NCBI RefSeq assembly: GCF_023501975.1
Contig: NZ_JAMFLH010000004.1
Span: forward strand, 1-64,000
Length of the DNA: 64,000 nt
Source: Altererythrobacter sp. KTW20L
GTDB taxonomy: Bacteria > Pseudomonadota > Alphaproteobacteria > Sphingomonadales > Sphingomonadaceae
Direction: 5' to 3'
Each line of letters opens with the position of its first letter. Within the stretch, counting starts at the first letter, position 1. Made by a program: the position numbers and the translations under genes. Of the stretch, positions 7,645-15,744 are shown piece after piece. Under the pieces are notes generated by a model that ran no database searches, had not been told where the DNA came from, and saw only the letters and a program-made list of their open reading frames with translations.

Positions 7645-9384
7645 TCAGGCCGCGACCAGGTAAGGCTCGATCTCGCCTGCGAGGTACATCTTGCGCGCTT
7701 TCGCCCGGCTCAGCTTGCCGGAGGACGTGCGCGGCAGGGTGCGCGGGGGGACGAGTTCGACCACGCAGTTCATGCCGGTGATGGCCCGCACCTTGTCGCG
7801 GATATCGTTGCGCAGCTTGATGCGTTCATCGGGGTCCGACACGCGGCAGTGGACCAGCACGGCGGGGGCTTCCTCGCCGTTCTCGGTTTCCACCGCGAAA
7901 GCGGCGATATCGCCGTGGTTGAAGCCGGGCAGTTGTTCCACCGCCCACTCGATATCCTGCGGCCAGTGGTTCTTGCCGTTGATGATGATCATGTCCTTCG
8001 CCCGGCCGACGATGAACAGGTAGCCTTCGTGCATGTAGCCCATGTCGCCGGTGTCCAGCCAGCCATCGACCAGGCATTCGGCGGTCGCTTCCGGGTTGCG
8101 GAAATAGGAATGCATCACGCTGGGGCCGCGGCACCAGACCTTGCCGATCTGGTGGTCCGCCTTGACCTGGCCGCCTTCGCCCCTGATCTCGACATCCATG
8201 TCGGGCAGCGGCTTGCCGCAGTTGACGATGGCGCGATAGCGGGCGGGGCGCGACAGGTCGCGGCGGCTGCCCGACAGGCGCTCCTCCTCGACCAGTTCCA
8301 CGCGAATACCCTCGCCCGGCGGCATCACGGTGACCGCCAGCGTCGCTTCGGCCAGGCCATAGCTGGGAGTGAAGGCCGATGCCTTGAACCCGGCAGGGGC
8401 AAAGGCGTTGACGAAATTCTGCATCACGTCTGGCCGGATCATGTCCGCCCCGTTGCCCGCCAGCCGCCAGCGCGACAGGTCGAACCGGTCGGACACGCTC
8501 GACTGGCTGGAAATGCGCCGGGCGCAGATGTCATAGCCGAAGGTGGGGGAATAGGAGAGCGTGGTGCCCTTGTTGCGGCTGATCAGGTCGAGCCAGGCGA
8601 GCGGACGGCGGGCGAAATGTTCGGTCTTGAGGTAATCGACGCTCACCTGGTTGGCGATCAGCGACAGGAAACAGCCGACCAGGCCCATGTCGTGATACCA
8701 CGGAAGCCAGGACACCACCCGGTCGTTGCTGCCGATTTCCATGGATGCAGCATGGCCATAGAGGTTATGCAGCAAGGCCTTGTGGGTCACCGCCACGCCC
8801 TGGGGGAAGCGGGTCGAGCCGCTGGAATACTGCAGGTAGCAGATGTCGTCGGGATGGGCCTTGGGCAGATCCACCGCCGGGGCCGGGCGATCGCCCAGGG
8901 TAGACCAGTCGATCCCCTCGCAACCCTGCCGGTCGGCCGCCGCCTTTGCCATCTCGGCAATTTCGGGCGGATAGATCAGCATTTTCGGGTCGGCGCTGGA
9001 AAGCTGGACGGAAAGCTGGTCGATATAGCTTTCCTTGCCGCCGAATGTGGTCGGCAGCGGCAGCGGCACCGGCCATGCGCCGACCAGCGTGCAGGCGCAG
9101 AACAGCGCGGCGAAATCAGGGCCGGTCTCGGCTATCAGGGCAACGCGGTCATCCTTGACGACGCCGCTGGCGGCCAGCCGGTAAGCCATGGCCAGCGCAT
9201 CCTCGCGCATTTGCGCATAGGGATAGACGACCTCCAGCTCGCCACGCATGTCGTGGAAGTTCATGCCCTTTGCGCTGCGCGCGGCATAGTCGATCGCATC
9301 GTTGAAAGTGGCGAAATCGGCCCGGATGCGCGGCAGGGCGCAATCGTTCGGCGTGGCAACGAGCTTAGGATTCAACATGGTCAT
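7645..9384 (-). CDS. Fatty-acyl-AMP ligase (FAAL) family protein
   Basis: 579 residues, an adenylate-forming enzyme. Motifs in order: the P-loop YSSGSTRFPQGVAV near residue 187, PWYHDMGLVG near 227, SYGLAEATLAV near 343, GWLDTGDMGY near 443 and a SSGKLSRAKARK tail near 562. The SGSTR form and the AEATL motif favour FAALs, which make acyl-adenylates for transfer to carrier proteins, over CoA ligases. No polyketide synthase or acyl carrier protein gene is next to it. It is probably a stand-alone lipid-modifying enzyme. ATG codons at 9384 and 9378 are both possible. Confidence 0.85.
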   Translation of the reverse strand: MTMLNPKLVATPNDCALPRIRADFATFNDAIDYAARSAKGMNFHDMRGELEVVYPYAQMREDALAMAYRLAASGVVKDDRVALIAETGPDFAALFCACTLVGAWPVPLPLPTTFGGKESYIDQLSVQLSSADPKMLIYPPEIAEMAKAAADRQGCEGIDWSTLGDRPAPAVDLPKAHPDDICYLQYSSGSTRFPQGVAVTHKALLHNLYGHAASMEIGSNDRVVSWLPWYHDMGLVGCFLSLIANQVSVDYLKTEHFARRPLAWLDLISRNKGTTLSYSPTFGYDICARRISSQSSVSDRFDLSRWRLAGNGADMIRPDVMQNFVNAFAPAGFKASAFTPSYGLAEATLAVTVMPPGEGIRVELVEEERLSGSRRDLSRPARYRAIVNCGKPLPDMDVEIRGEGGQVKADHQIGKVWCRGPSVMHSYFRNPEATAECLVDGWLDTGDMGYMHEGYLFIVGRAKDMIIINGKNHWPQDIEWAVEQLPGFNHGDIAAFAVETENGEEAPAVLVHCRVSDPDERIKLRNDIRDKVRAITGMNCVVELVPPRTLPRTSSGKLSRAKARKMYLAGEIEPYLVAA

Positions 9385-9547
9385 GGAAGTAAGGGCAACC
9401 CTTCAACTGAGCGCGCCGCGGCTTCGCTGGAGCCCGCGATCTGCGCTTCCCCTCCTGGCATCATCGGATACGGCATCCCCCCGAACCCGCAACGAGCGAT
9501 CCCGCGATTTATTTTCCCGCGACAAACTTTCCCATTTGTCATGAAGT

Positions 9548-10150
9548 ATGGCACGAATAAGGCCAATGGGCACCTATAAACAAGAGTGTAAGCAACCCAA
9601 GCGGGCAAAAACCCCGCTCGACGACGCGCGATTGCGCGATCTGGCGCTGTCCTACGTCGCCCGTTACGCCACTTCGGGTGCGCGGCTTGAACGCTACCTG
9701 AAGCGCAAACTGCGCGAGTTCGGCTGGGCCGACGAGGATCGCCAGCCCGATGTGGCGGCGCTGGTAGAGACCTATGCCGGGCTTGGCTATGTCGATGATC
9801 GGGGTTTTGCGCAGGCGCGATCGTCCAGCCTGCTGCGGCGCGGCTATGGCGCGCGGCGGGTTGACCAGGCGTTGGGGCAGGACGGTATCGCGCCCGAAAT
9901 CAGGAGCGCAGTGGCCGCCAGCGAAGCGCAATTGCGCCAGGCAGCCCTTGCCATGGCCTCGCGCCGCCGTTTCGGCCCCTTCGGTGGGGAGCCGCCAGAA
10001 AAGGAGCGGCGCGAAAAGCAGCTATCGGCCATGCTGCGGGCAGGCCACAGCCTCGACTTTGCGCGCGAAATGGTCAATGCCTCTACCATCGAGCGCGCCG
10101 AGGAATGGGCGCATGAACTGGATGAGGACGAATTGGGTGACGACAGCTAG
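9548..10150 (+). CDS. recX: Regulatory protein RecX
   Basis: 200 residues, with three-helix repeats typical of RecX: LRDLALSYVARYATSGARLERYLKRKL, then VETYAGLGYVDDRGFAQARSSSLLRRGYGARRV. RecX modulates RecA filaments. The length and the long C-terminal acidic tail (DELDEDELGDD-like) fit alphaproteobacterial members. The start at 9548 or 9566 is uncertain. recA is not in the window. Its 3' end overlaps the next gene, which implies co-transcription. Confidence 0.85.
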   Translation: MARIRPMGTYKQECKQPKRAKTPLDDARLRDLALSYVARYATSGARLERYLKRKLREFGWADEDRQPDVAALVETYAGLGYVDDRGFAQARSSSLLRRGYGARRVDQALGQDGIAPEIRSAVAASEAQLRQAALAMASRRRFGPFGGEPPEKERREKQLSAMLRAGHSLDFAREMVNASTIERAEEWAHELDEDELGDDS

Positions 10151-10649
10151 TGTGCTGAAATTCCTGCGCCGGGCAATATTGCTGCCCGCCATCATCGCGC
10201 TGTCCGCCTGTTCCACCCAGGCGGCACCCGATGCCGCCTCCACCTCTGCCGCACAGAGCCCCTCGGTCCACCCCGAATCGGGACTGGAGGTCATCGACCT
10301 CAGTGTCACCACCAGCGCCGGACCGCGCAACTTCCGCGTCGAAGTGGCCGCCACCCCGCAGGAACAGCAGCGCGGGCTGATGTTCCGCACGGAATTGGGG
10401 CCGGATGAAGGGATGATCTTCCCGCTCGCGCAGGTCCGCATGGCCAGCTTCTGGATGCGCAACACGGTGATCCCGCTCGACATCATCTTCATCGGGCCGG
10501 ACAACCGGATCATCAACATTGCCGCCAATACCGTGCCCTATTCGGAAAGCCCCGTGCCGTCAGATGCCCCGGCCAAGGCCGTGCTCGAACTGAACGGCGG
10601 CCGGGCGGCCGAACTGGGCATCGCGCCGGGCGATCTGGTCACGTGGTAG
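10137..10649 (+). CDS. DUF192 family lipoprotein
   Basis: About 170 residues. The N-terminal stretch LPAIIALSAC is a lipobox with Cys acylation. The DUF192 domain follows with QRGLMFRTELGPDEGMIF and MASFWMRNTVIPLDIIFI. The domain's function is not established. GTG at 10137 has a GAGG box 9 bp upstream and overlaps recX by 14 bp; GTG at 10152 is the alternative. It is likely exported to the inner or outer membrane. Confidence 0.85.
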   Translation: MTTASVLKFLRRAILLPAIIALSACSTQAAPDAASTSAAQSPSVHPESGLEVIDLSVTTSAGPRNFRVEVAATPQEQQRGLMFRTELGPDEGMIFPLAQVRMASFWMRNTVIPLDIIFIGPDNRIINIAANTVPYSESPVPSDAPAKAVLELNGGRAAELGIAPGDLVTW

Positions 10650-10700
10650 GGCCACACACAAGCTTGCGCTCCACCCCCGAAAAGGGCTAACCGCGCGGCC

Positions 10701-11108
10701 ATGGGTTTGTTCGGAAAAATCTTCACCTGGTGGGATGGCGCGACCATCGGCACCCTCCTGTGGTCGGCCCGCAAGGGCGAGCACGTCGGCACGGACGGGC
10801 TGGGCAACCGCTACTACCGCTCCAAACCGGGCAAGGACCGGGGCAACGGCGGACGCGAACGCCGCTGGGTGCTGTACAATGGCCCCAACGATGCCAGCCG
10901 CGTGCCGAGCGAATGGCACGGCTGGCTCCATTCGTCCTATGACGAGCTGCCAGAAAGCCACCTTCCGCCGCCGCGCATCTGGGAAGCCGATTACAGCCCC
11001 AATGCCACCGGCACGGTCACGGCCTATCGTCCGGCCGGCGCGCTGGAGCGTGGCGGAAAGCGGGCGCGCGCCACCGGCGATTACGAATCCTGGACACCCG
11101 ACGCTTGA
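10701..11108 (+). CDS. Complex I accessory subunit, NDUFA12 homologue
   Basis: 135 residues. It matches the NDUFA12 / B17.2 supernumerary subunit found in alphaproteobacterial complex I: GTLLWSARKGEHVGTDGLGNRYYR near residues 17-41 and RRWVLYNGPNDASRVPSEWHGWLH near 54-77. It binds the peripheral arm of NADH:ubiquinone oxidoreductase. Its stop overlaps the start of the DUF2155 gene, a conserved linkage in alphaproteobacteria. Confidence 0.9.
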   Translation: MGLFGKIFTWWDGATIGTLLWSARKGEHVGTDGLGNRYYRSKPGKDRGNGGRERRWVLYNGPNDASRVPSEWHGWLHSSYDELPESHLPPPRIWEADYSPNATGTVTAYRPAGALERGGKRARATGDYESWTPDA

Positions 11109-11710
11109 GACCTTTCCGCCTCGCACTGGTGGCGGGGGCCGGCCTGTTCGGGCTGGCAGCCTGCACGTCCGAGGCCCCGGCACCGGTGGCCGAGGAAACC
11201 GAGATTCCTGACGATATTGCCGCCGCTCCGCTGCCCCAGATCGAGGTGGAGGACAGCCTTGGCACGCCGCTGGCCGAACGGGTGGCCACGCTGGGGCTGA
11301 TCAACAAGCGCAACAATATCACCCGCGATATCGAGATGAAGCCGGGCGAGGCGCGGCGGATCGACGATGTCATTATCCGCCTGTCGAGCTGCGAGCGGAC
11401 CCCGCCGTGGGAAAACCCTCCGCTGACCGGCGCCTTCGTGCAGGTTATTGTGCAGGATCGGGCCGATGCCCAGTCCGACCCCGAATGGCGCGGCGTGTTT
11501 TCCGGCTGGCTGTACAAGGAAGCGCCCGCCGTCAACGTGGTCGAACACCCGATCTATGACGTGTGGGTGAAGGACTGCGCGATGACTTTCCCGGGCGAAG
11601 AAGAGGCGCTGCGCCGGTCTGCCCCGTCTGCGGGGGGCGCTCCCGCTGCGGCTCCGGCTGCTCCTGCCGAACCGGCGACCGCTCCGGCCCCCGAAGCTCC
11701 CACCGCCTGA
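11105..11710 (+). CDS. DUF2155 domain lipoprotein
   Basis: 201 residues from a TTG start that overlaps the previous stop (TTGA). A lipobox GLFGLAAC is at residues ~14-21. The DUF2155 core contains RRIDDVIIRLSSCERTPPWE and AFVQVIVQDR. The C-terminal ~40 residues are an Ala/Pro low-complexity tail (AAAPAAPAEPATAPAPEAP). That tail is encoded by DNA that is also the antisense 3' end of aat. The function of the family is unknown. Confidence 0.85.
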   Translation: MRPFRLALVAGAGLFGLAACTSEAPAPVAEETEIPDDIAAAPLPQIEVEDSLGTPLAERVATLGLINKRNNITRDIEMKPGEARRIDDVIIRLSSCERTPPWENPPLTGAFVQVIVQDRADAQSDPEWRGVFSGWLYKEAPAVNVVEHPIYDVWVKDCAMTFPGEEEALRRSAPSAGGAPAAAPAAPAEPATAPAPEAPTA

Positions 11711-12333
11711 TTCCACGCAGCCTCCAGGTCCGCCTGGAACCCGTCTGCACAGGCTTGGTCCACCAGTTTGCGGTAAAGATCGCGCTTTACTTCCACCGCA
11801 CCCAGTGATCCCAGGTGGTCGGTCATGAACTGGCAGTCGAGCACGCGGTATTGCGCCAGCCGCATCAGGGCCACCAGCCAGGCAAGCGCCACCTTGCTGG
11901 CATTGTCGGCCCGGCTGAACATCGATTCGCCGCAGAACACCCGCCCGAAGCTGACACCGTAGAGCCCGCCCGCCAGCGCGCCGTCCAGCCAGCATTCGAT
12001 CGAATGGGCATGGCCCGCGTGGTGCAGGGCAATGTAGCTCGCTTCGATCCGGTGGCTGATCCAGGTGTCCGGATGATCGGGGCGCGGCTCGGCGCAGGCG
12101 CGGATCACGCCGGCGAAATCGCGGTTGCAGGTGACGGTGAAGCGGTCCTGCCGGAGCACCTTGGCCAGCGAGCGCGAGGGGCGGAATGTCTCCAGCGGGA
12201 ACACCGCGCGGGTCCGCGGTTCGACCCAGAAGACATCGGTGTCATCGCGCGAATCGGCCATCGGGAACACCCCGCCGCGATAGGCCCGCAGCAACAGTTC
12301 GGGCGGCAGGATAGCGGGAACGGTGCCGTGCAT
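11554..12333 (-). CDS. aat: Leucyl/phenylalanyl-tRNA--protein transferase
   Basis: This N-end-rule enzyme adds Leu or Phe to proteins with N-terminal Lys or Arg, marking them for ClpS/ClpAP. Family motifs: LLLRAYRGGVFPMADS at ~13-28, FWVEPRTRAVFPLE, HSIECWLDGALAGGLYGVSFGRVFCGESMFSR near 110-141 and DCQFMTDHLGSLGA. The core ends near residue 200. The remaining ~58 residues are a Gly/Ala-rich extension unlike the usual family end. It overlaps the DUF2155 gene by 157 bp on the opposite strand. Confidence 0.9.
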   Translation of the reverse strand: MHGTVPAILPPELLLRAYRGGVFPMADSRDDTDVFWVEPRTRAVFPLETFRPSRSLAKVLRQDRFTVTCNRDFAGVIRACAEPRPDHPDTWISHRIEASYIALHHAGHAHSIECWLDGALAGGLYGVSFGRVFCGESMFSRADNASKVALAWLVALMRLAQYRVLDCQFMTDHLGSLGAVEVKRDLYRKLVDQACADGFQADLEAAWNQAVGASGAGAVAGSAGAAGAAAGAPPADGADRRSASSSPGKVIAQSFTHTS

Positions 12334-12405
12334 CGCGGCTCCCTAGCACGGAGGAAGTGTGCCAGCCATGAATGTGTGATCCGTGCCGCCATGCCGAGCA
12401 GGCGC

Positions 12406-12432
12406 TTGCCATCGCGGCAAAGCCATTATAGA
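12406..12432 (+). promoter_or_regulatory. Putative sigma-70 promoter of tRNA-Trp
   Basis: TTGCCA (12406-12411) and TATAGA (12427-12432) are separated by 15 bp, slightly short. They lie 16 bp before the mature 5' end of the tRNA. Sequence evidence only. Confidence 0.4.
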
Positions 12433-12447
12433 GGCCCGCGAACCTGC

Positions 12448-12523
12448 AGGGGTGTAGCTCAGTTGGTAGAGCATCGGTCTCCAAAACCGAGGGCCTGCGG
12501 TTCGAGTCCGCACACCCCTGCCA
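12448..12523 (+). tRNA. trnW: tRNA-Trp (anticodon CCA)
   Basis: A full cloverleaf can be traced. Acceptor arms AGGGGTG / CACCCCT pair perfectly. The D arm contains TAGCTCAGTTGGTAGAGC, the anticodon loop is CTCCAAA, the T arm has GGTTCGAGTCC, and the 3' CCA is encoded. The anticodon CCA reads UGG. It is followed by a small hairpin and lies upstream of secE, a linkage common in proteobacteria. Confidence 0.97.
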
Positions 12524-12532
12524 GTTTTCTTG

Positions 12533-12554
12533 CGTGAGCCCATCCGGGCTCACG
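12533..12554 (+). terminator. Hairpin after tRNA-Trp
   Basis: CGTGAGCCC and GGGCTCACG form a perfect 9-bp stem with an ATCC loop, 10 bp after the tRNA CCA end. There is no T-run after it, so it may be a processing or weak termination structure. Confidence 0.45.
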
Positions 12555-12685
12555 TCCTCGGCGCTGATCCCTACATTTCGCTACGCTTCATTGCGGGGCA
12601 CCTGCGGGCGGGCGGTTGCCCTCTGGTTCGACTGGTCGCCGAACGGGGTTGCGCACCAGCTGCGAACTCCACTCATCGGGTTTCA

Positions 12686-12710
12686 GGAACTTTTGACCCT
12701 ATCTGCCGTT
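12686..12710 (+). promoter_or_regulatory. Putative EcfG (general stress sigma factor) promoter
   Basis: GGAAC (12686-12690) and CGTT (12707-12710) are separated by 16 bp, the known alphaproteobacterial EcfG consensus. Start of transcription would be near 12717, about 20 bp before the AAGGAG box of the small ORF at 12751. Confidence 0.65.
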
Positions 12711-12750
12711 ATCACCCTTGGCATGAACAGGGGTCATAAGGAGCAATCGG

Positions 12751-12897
12751 ATGATGCGTTTCCTCCGCACTACACGTCGCCATGGCGCGATCCTGCCGCG
12801 TTCGTCGAGCGAGGCTGAATTGCGCTCGCTGGCGTCCACGCCGATCCTGCCGATGGAGCAGCCGGGCCTGTTTGCCCGCCTGTTCAATTCCCGCTGA
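12751..12897 (+). CDS. Small basic protein, 48 residues, stress-promoter-driven
   Basis: ATG at 12751 is preceded by AAGGAG (12738-12743) and, further up, by a GGAAC-N16-CGTT promoter. The product begins MMRFLRTTRRHGAIL, continues with SSSEAELRSLAST and ends LFARLFNSR. It is positively charged at the N-terminus and has a short amphipathic C-terminal helix. No family is recognised. Promoter, ribosome-binding site and ORF are well spaced, which makes translation likely. Confidence 0.6.
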   Translation: MMRFLRTTRRHGAILPRSSSEAELRSLASTPILPMEQPGLFARLFNSR

Positions 12898-12932
12898 ACA
12901 GGCCCGCTGGACGCGACTTGTCCGCTATCGGG

Positions 12933-14450
12933 CTATTTTGGCGTCTGCACCGGATGTTCCGGCCCGGCCTTGCGATCACCGCGCGCCAGCTTGAACACCA
13001 CGCCCGACAGCAGCGCCAGCGCCACCAGGTTGGGCAGGGCCATCGCCGCGTTGGAGATATCTCCCAGCCGCCACACCACTTCCAGGTTCTGGAAGCTGCC
13101 GAAATAGATCACCAGGCACCACAGTACCCGCCATGACAGGTGCAGTCGCTTCTCGCCCGCCAGGGTGGAGCCGGGCACCCGGTCGTAGATGAAGGTGATC
13201 GCCCGCTCGCCATAATATGACCATGTCAGCAGCGTGGTGAAGACGAACAGGATAAGCGCCAGGCTGGCGATCAGCGTTCCGACCGGGATCGAGGCGATGG
13301 TGAAGGGGAATGCCGCCGCAAAGGCACCCGATGTCATGGCAAAGCCGTTCAGGTCCGATTGCCAGGCGTGCAGCACCGGCTGGCCGCCCGCGGTGAAGTT
13401 GCCCTCCACCGTCAGGATGACCAGCGCGGTCATGGTGCAGATCACGATGGTGTCGATGAAGGTGCCGAGCATGGCCATGCGGCCCTGCTGTTCGGGATCG
13501 TCTGTCTGGGCCACGGCGTGGGCGATCGGGGTGGAGCCCTGCCCCGCCTCGTTGGAAAACAGGCCGCGCGCCACACCGGCGCGTATCGCCATGATGATTG
13601 CCGCGCCCAGGAAGCCGCCGGTCGCCGCCTGCGGGTTGAAGGCGCCATGGAAGATGCGGCCGAATGTTTCGGGGAGGTCCTGGTAGTCCAGGATGATGGC
13701 GACTGCCGCCATCACCAGATAGGCCGCGGCCATGAACGGCACGATCTTTTCCGCCACATTGCCGATCGAACGGATGCCGCCAAGGATAACGATCAATACC
13801 AGGACGGCGGTGACCAGGCCGCCGATCCAGTCCTCTATGCCGAACAGTTCGGTCATCCCGTCGGCCATGGCATTGGCTTGAATCATGTTTCCGGTGACCA
13901 GCGCGGAAGCCAAAGTGCCCAGGCAAAACACGATGGCCAGCCAGGTCCATTTGGGGCCCAGACCCATCATGATGTAGCTCATCGGGCCGCCGCGCCAGGT
14001 GCCGGCGCTGGTCTTCTCGCGGTAACGGATGGCCAGCGCGCCTTCGCCAAAGGCCAGCGCCATGCCGATCAAGGCGGTGATCCACATCCAGAAGATCGCG
14101 CCGGGTCCGCCAAGGGTGATGGCCGTGGCCACGCCCGCCAGGTTGCCGGTGCCGACCTGGCCTGAAAGCGCGGTGGACAGGGCGGCAAAGGGGCTGATCT
14201 CGCCCGAACCCTGGTTCTTCCTGCCCTTGAACAGTCCGGAAAAGGCCGCGCCAAGCTTGACGACAGGGTAGAACCTGAGGCCCACCATCATCCACATGCC
14301 CACGCCGAACAGCACGATCACCATCGGCGGGAAGGGCAGCACCTGCTCCCCGTTCCACAGGCCGGCCCAGATGAAATCCGAGACATTGGTAATCTCGTCC
14401 AGGAACGCGACCGTGTTTTCTGCCTGTGCCAAGCGAGCAATCCCCTGCAA
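12933..14450 (-). CDS. Sodium:alanine/glycine symporter family (AGCS)
   Basis: 505 residues with about 10-11 membrane helices. The AGCS signature SPFAALSTALSGQVGTGNLAGVA is at about residues 86-108, followed by WMWITALIGMALAFGEGALA. It imports small neutral amino acids with Na+ in this family; the exact substrate cannot be told. The start at 14450 is the longest choice. The gene sits between tRNA-Trp and secE, facing away from secE, which breaks a usually tight linkage. Confidence 0.9.
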   Translation of the reverse strand: MQGIARLAQAENTVAFLDEITNVSDFIWAGLWNGEQVLPFPPMVIVLFGVGMWMMVGLRFYPVVKLGAAFSGLFKGRKNQGSGEISPFAALSTALSGQVGTGNLAGVATAITLGGPGAIFWMWITALIGMALAFGEGALAIRYREKTSAGTWRGGPMSYIMMGLGPKWTWLAIVFCLGTLASALVTGNMIQANAMADGMTELFGIEDWIGGLVTAVLVLIVILGGIRSIGNVAEKIVPFMAAAYLVMAAVAIILDYQDLPETFGRIFHGAFNPQAATGGFLGAAIIMAIRAGVARGLFSNEAGQGSTPIAHAVAQTDDPEQQGRMAMLGTFIDTIVICTMTALVILTVEGNFTAGGQPVLHAWQSDLNGFAMTSGAFAAAFPFTIASIPVGTLIASLALILFVFTTLLTWSYYGERAITFIYDRVPGSTLAGEKRLHLSWRVLWCLVIYFGSFQNLEVVWRLGDISNAAMALPNLVALALLSGVVFKLARGDRKAGPEHPVQTPK

Positions 14451-14553
14451 ATTCCCTCAGGCGTGCGACGCTATCGGCAAGACCAGCGGCTGACCAGCCC
14501 CGATGTTACATTCGCAACAAAGTGGCGCGCACTTGCCGCGGGTCGAGGCAGTC

Positions 14554-14582
14554 TTGCCATTCGCGCACCATGGCCCTAAATA
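14554..14582 (+). promoter_or_regulatory. Putative sigma-70 promoter for secE-nusG
   Basis: TTGCCA (14554-14559) and TAAATA (14577-14582) have the ideal 17-bp spacing. They precede secE by ~135 bp in the 267-bp divergent spacer with the symporter gene. Confidence 0.5.
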
Positions 14583-14717
14583 GCCGTTCGCTCACCGACA
14601 TCGGAGCATCAACGCCCCTCCCGGTCACCTTGACCGGGGCGGCGATGGTCCTATGGCGAAAGGCGTTGTGCAGGATCGGCCGGATTCTCGGCCGGATGAC
14701 AAGAAGGCGATTAAGCG

Positions 14718-14924
14718 ATGGCCAAGGAAGGCAAGTCGTCTCCGGGCGAGTTCTTCAAGCAGGTAAAAGCCGAAACCTCCAAGGTTTCGTGGCCCAGCCG
14801 CGAAGAAACGATCCGTACCGCGATCTTCGTGTTCATCCTGGTGGTGATCATGGCGCTGTTCTTCCTGGCGGTCGATTCGGTGTTCGGCGCCGTGGTGGCC
14901 TGGCTGCTGTCGCTGGCCTCCTGA
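14718..14924 (+). CDS. secE: Preprotein translocase subunit SecE
   Basis: 68 residues, the short one-helix form common in alphaproteobacteria. The conserved cytosolic segment EFFKQVKAETSKVSWPSREET is at residues ~11-31, followed by one membrane helix. It clamps SecY in the SecYEG channel. nusG follows after 46 bp. Confidence 0.95.
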   Translation: MAKEGKSSPGEFFKQVKAETSKVSWPSREETIRTAIFVFILVVIMALFFLAVDSVFGAVVAWLLSLAS

Positions 14925-14970
14925 CCGGCCCTTACCGCTTTTCAATCGAATCCAGACACGAAAGACACAT

Positions 14971-15507
14971 ATGGCCCGCTGGTACATCATCCACGCCTAT
15001 TCCGGCTTCGAGAACAAGGTGCGCGATTCGATCCTGTCCGAGGCCGAGCGGCTGGGCCTGTCCGATGGCGTCGAAGCGGTCGAAGTGCCGACCGAGACCG
15101 TGACCGAGATCAAGCGCGGCAAGAAGGTACAGGTCGAACGCAAGTTCATGCCGGGCTATGTCCTGGCCAAGCTGCAGCTGACCGATGACGTGTACCACCT
15201 CGTCAAGAACACCTCCAAGGTCACCGGCTTCCTCGGTTCGGGCAGCAAGCCGCAGCCGATTTCCGAGAAGGAGGCCGCCCGCTATTTCGGCGGCGTCGCC
15301 GCAGCCCAGGCCGCGCCCAAGCGCGAAATCAACATCGATTACGAGATCGGCGACAGCGTCAAGGTCAACGCCGGCCCCTTCGCCAGCTTCAACGGCATTG
15401 TCGAGGAACTGGATTTCGAAAAGAGCCGCGTGAAGGTCGCCGTGTCCATCTTCGGCCGCGCCACCCAGGTGGAAATGGGCTTCGACGAGGTCGAACTGAC
15501 GAAGTGA
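14971..15507 (+). CDS. nusG: Transcription termination/antitermination protein NusG
   Basis: 178 residues. The NGN domain starts with RWYIIHAYSGFENKV and includes RKFMPGYVLAKLQL; the KOW motif is GDSVKVNAGPFASFNGIVEELDFEKSRVKV near residues 127-156. NusG links RNA polymerase to Rho and to the ribosome. It belongs to the secE-nusG unit. Confidence 0.97.
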   Translation: MARWYIIHAYSGFENKVRDSILSEAERLGLSDGVEAVEVPTETVTEIKRGKKVQVERKFMPGYVLAKLQLTDDVYHLVKNTSKVTGFLGSGSKPQPISEKEAARYFGGVAAAQAAPKREINIDYEIGDSVKVNAGPFASFNGIVEELDFEKSRVKVAVSIFGRATQVEMGFDEVELTK

Positions 15508-15532
15508 CGGACTGGCGGACCCTGGTCCGCCG

Positions 15533-15562
15533 CCGTCATCCCGGACTTGATCCGGGATCCAT
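15533..15562. repeat. Single REP hairpin (half element)
   Basis: A lone copy related to the REP arms at 1871 and 17293. Here the stem is ATCCCGGA / TCCGGGAT with loop CTTGA; GTCATCC and GGATCCAT flanks are kept. It sits just after the nusG stop and could act as a bidirectional transcript-end structure. Confidence 0.65.
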
Positions 15563-15583
15563 CGTGGTTGTGCCACGAATTGC

Positions 15584-15612
15584 TTGAGTTTCGCGCGTCT
15601 TTCCACTAGGCA
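15584..15612 (+). promoter_or_regulatory. Putative promoter of rplK-rplA with ~130-nt leader
   Basis: TTGAGT (15584-15589) and TAGGCA (15607-15612) are 17 bp apart. The leader that would follow (about 15619-15744) is long and contains GC-rich complementary stretches. Autogenous control by L1 binding to such a leader is known in other bacteria, but no binding site was proven here. Confidence 0.4.
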
Positions 15613-15744
15613 CGCGCATTCCTGACAGGCCATCAAGGTGGCCCGAAAGGTAAACCGTGCGGGAGGCTCCGTCAGGAGCTGTTTGACCGCTTACCATGAG
15701 GGTTGCTGGAAACTGCGCCCGACAGTGAGAAAAGGAGCGGCCAC

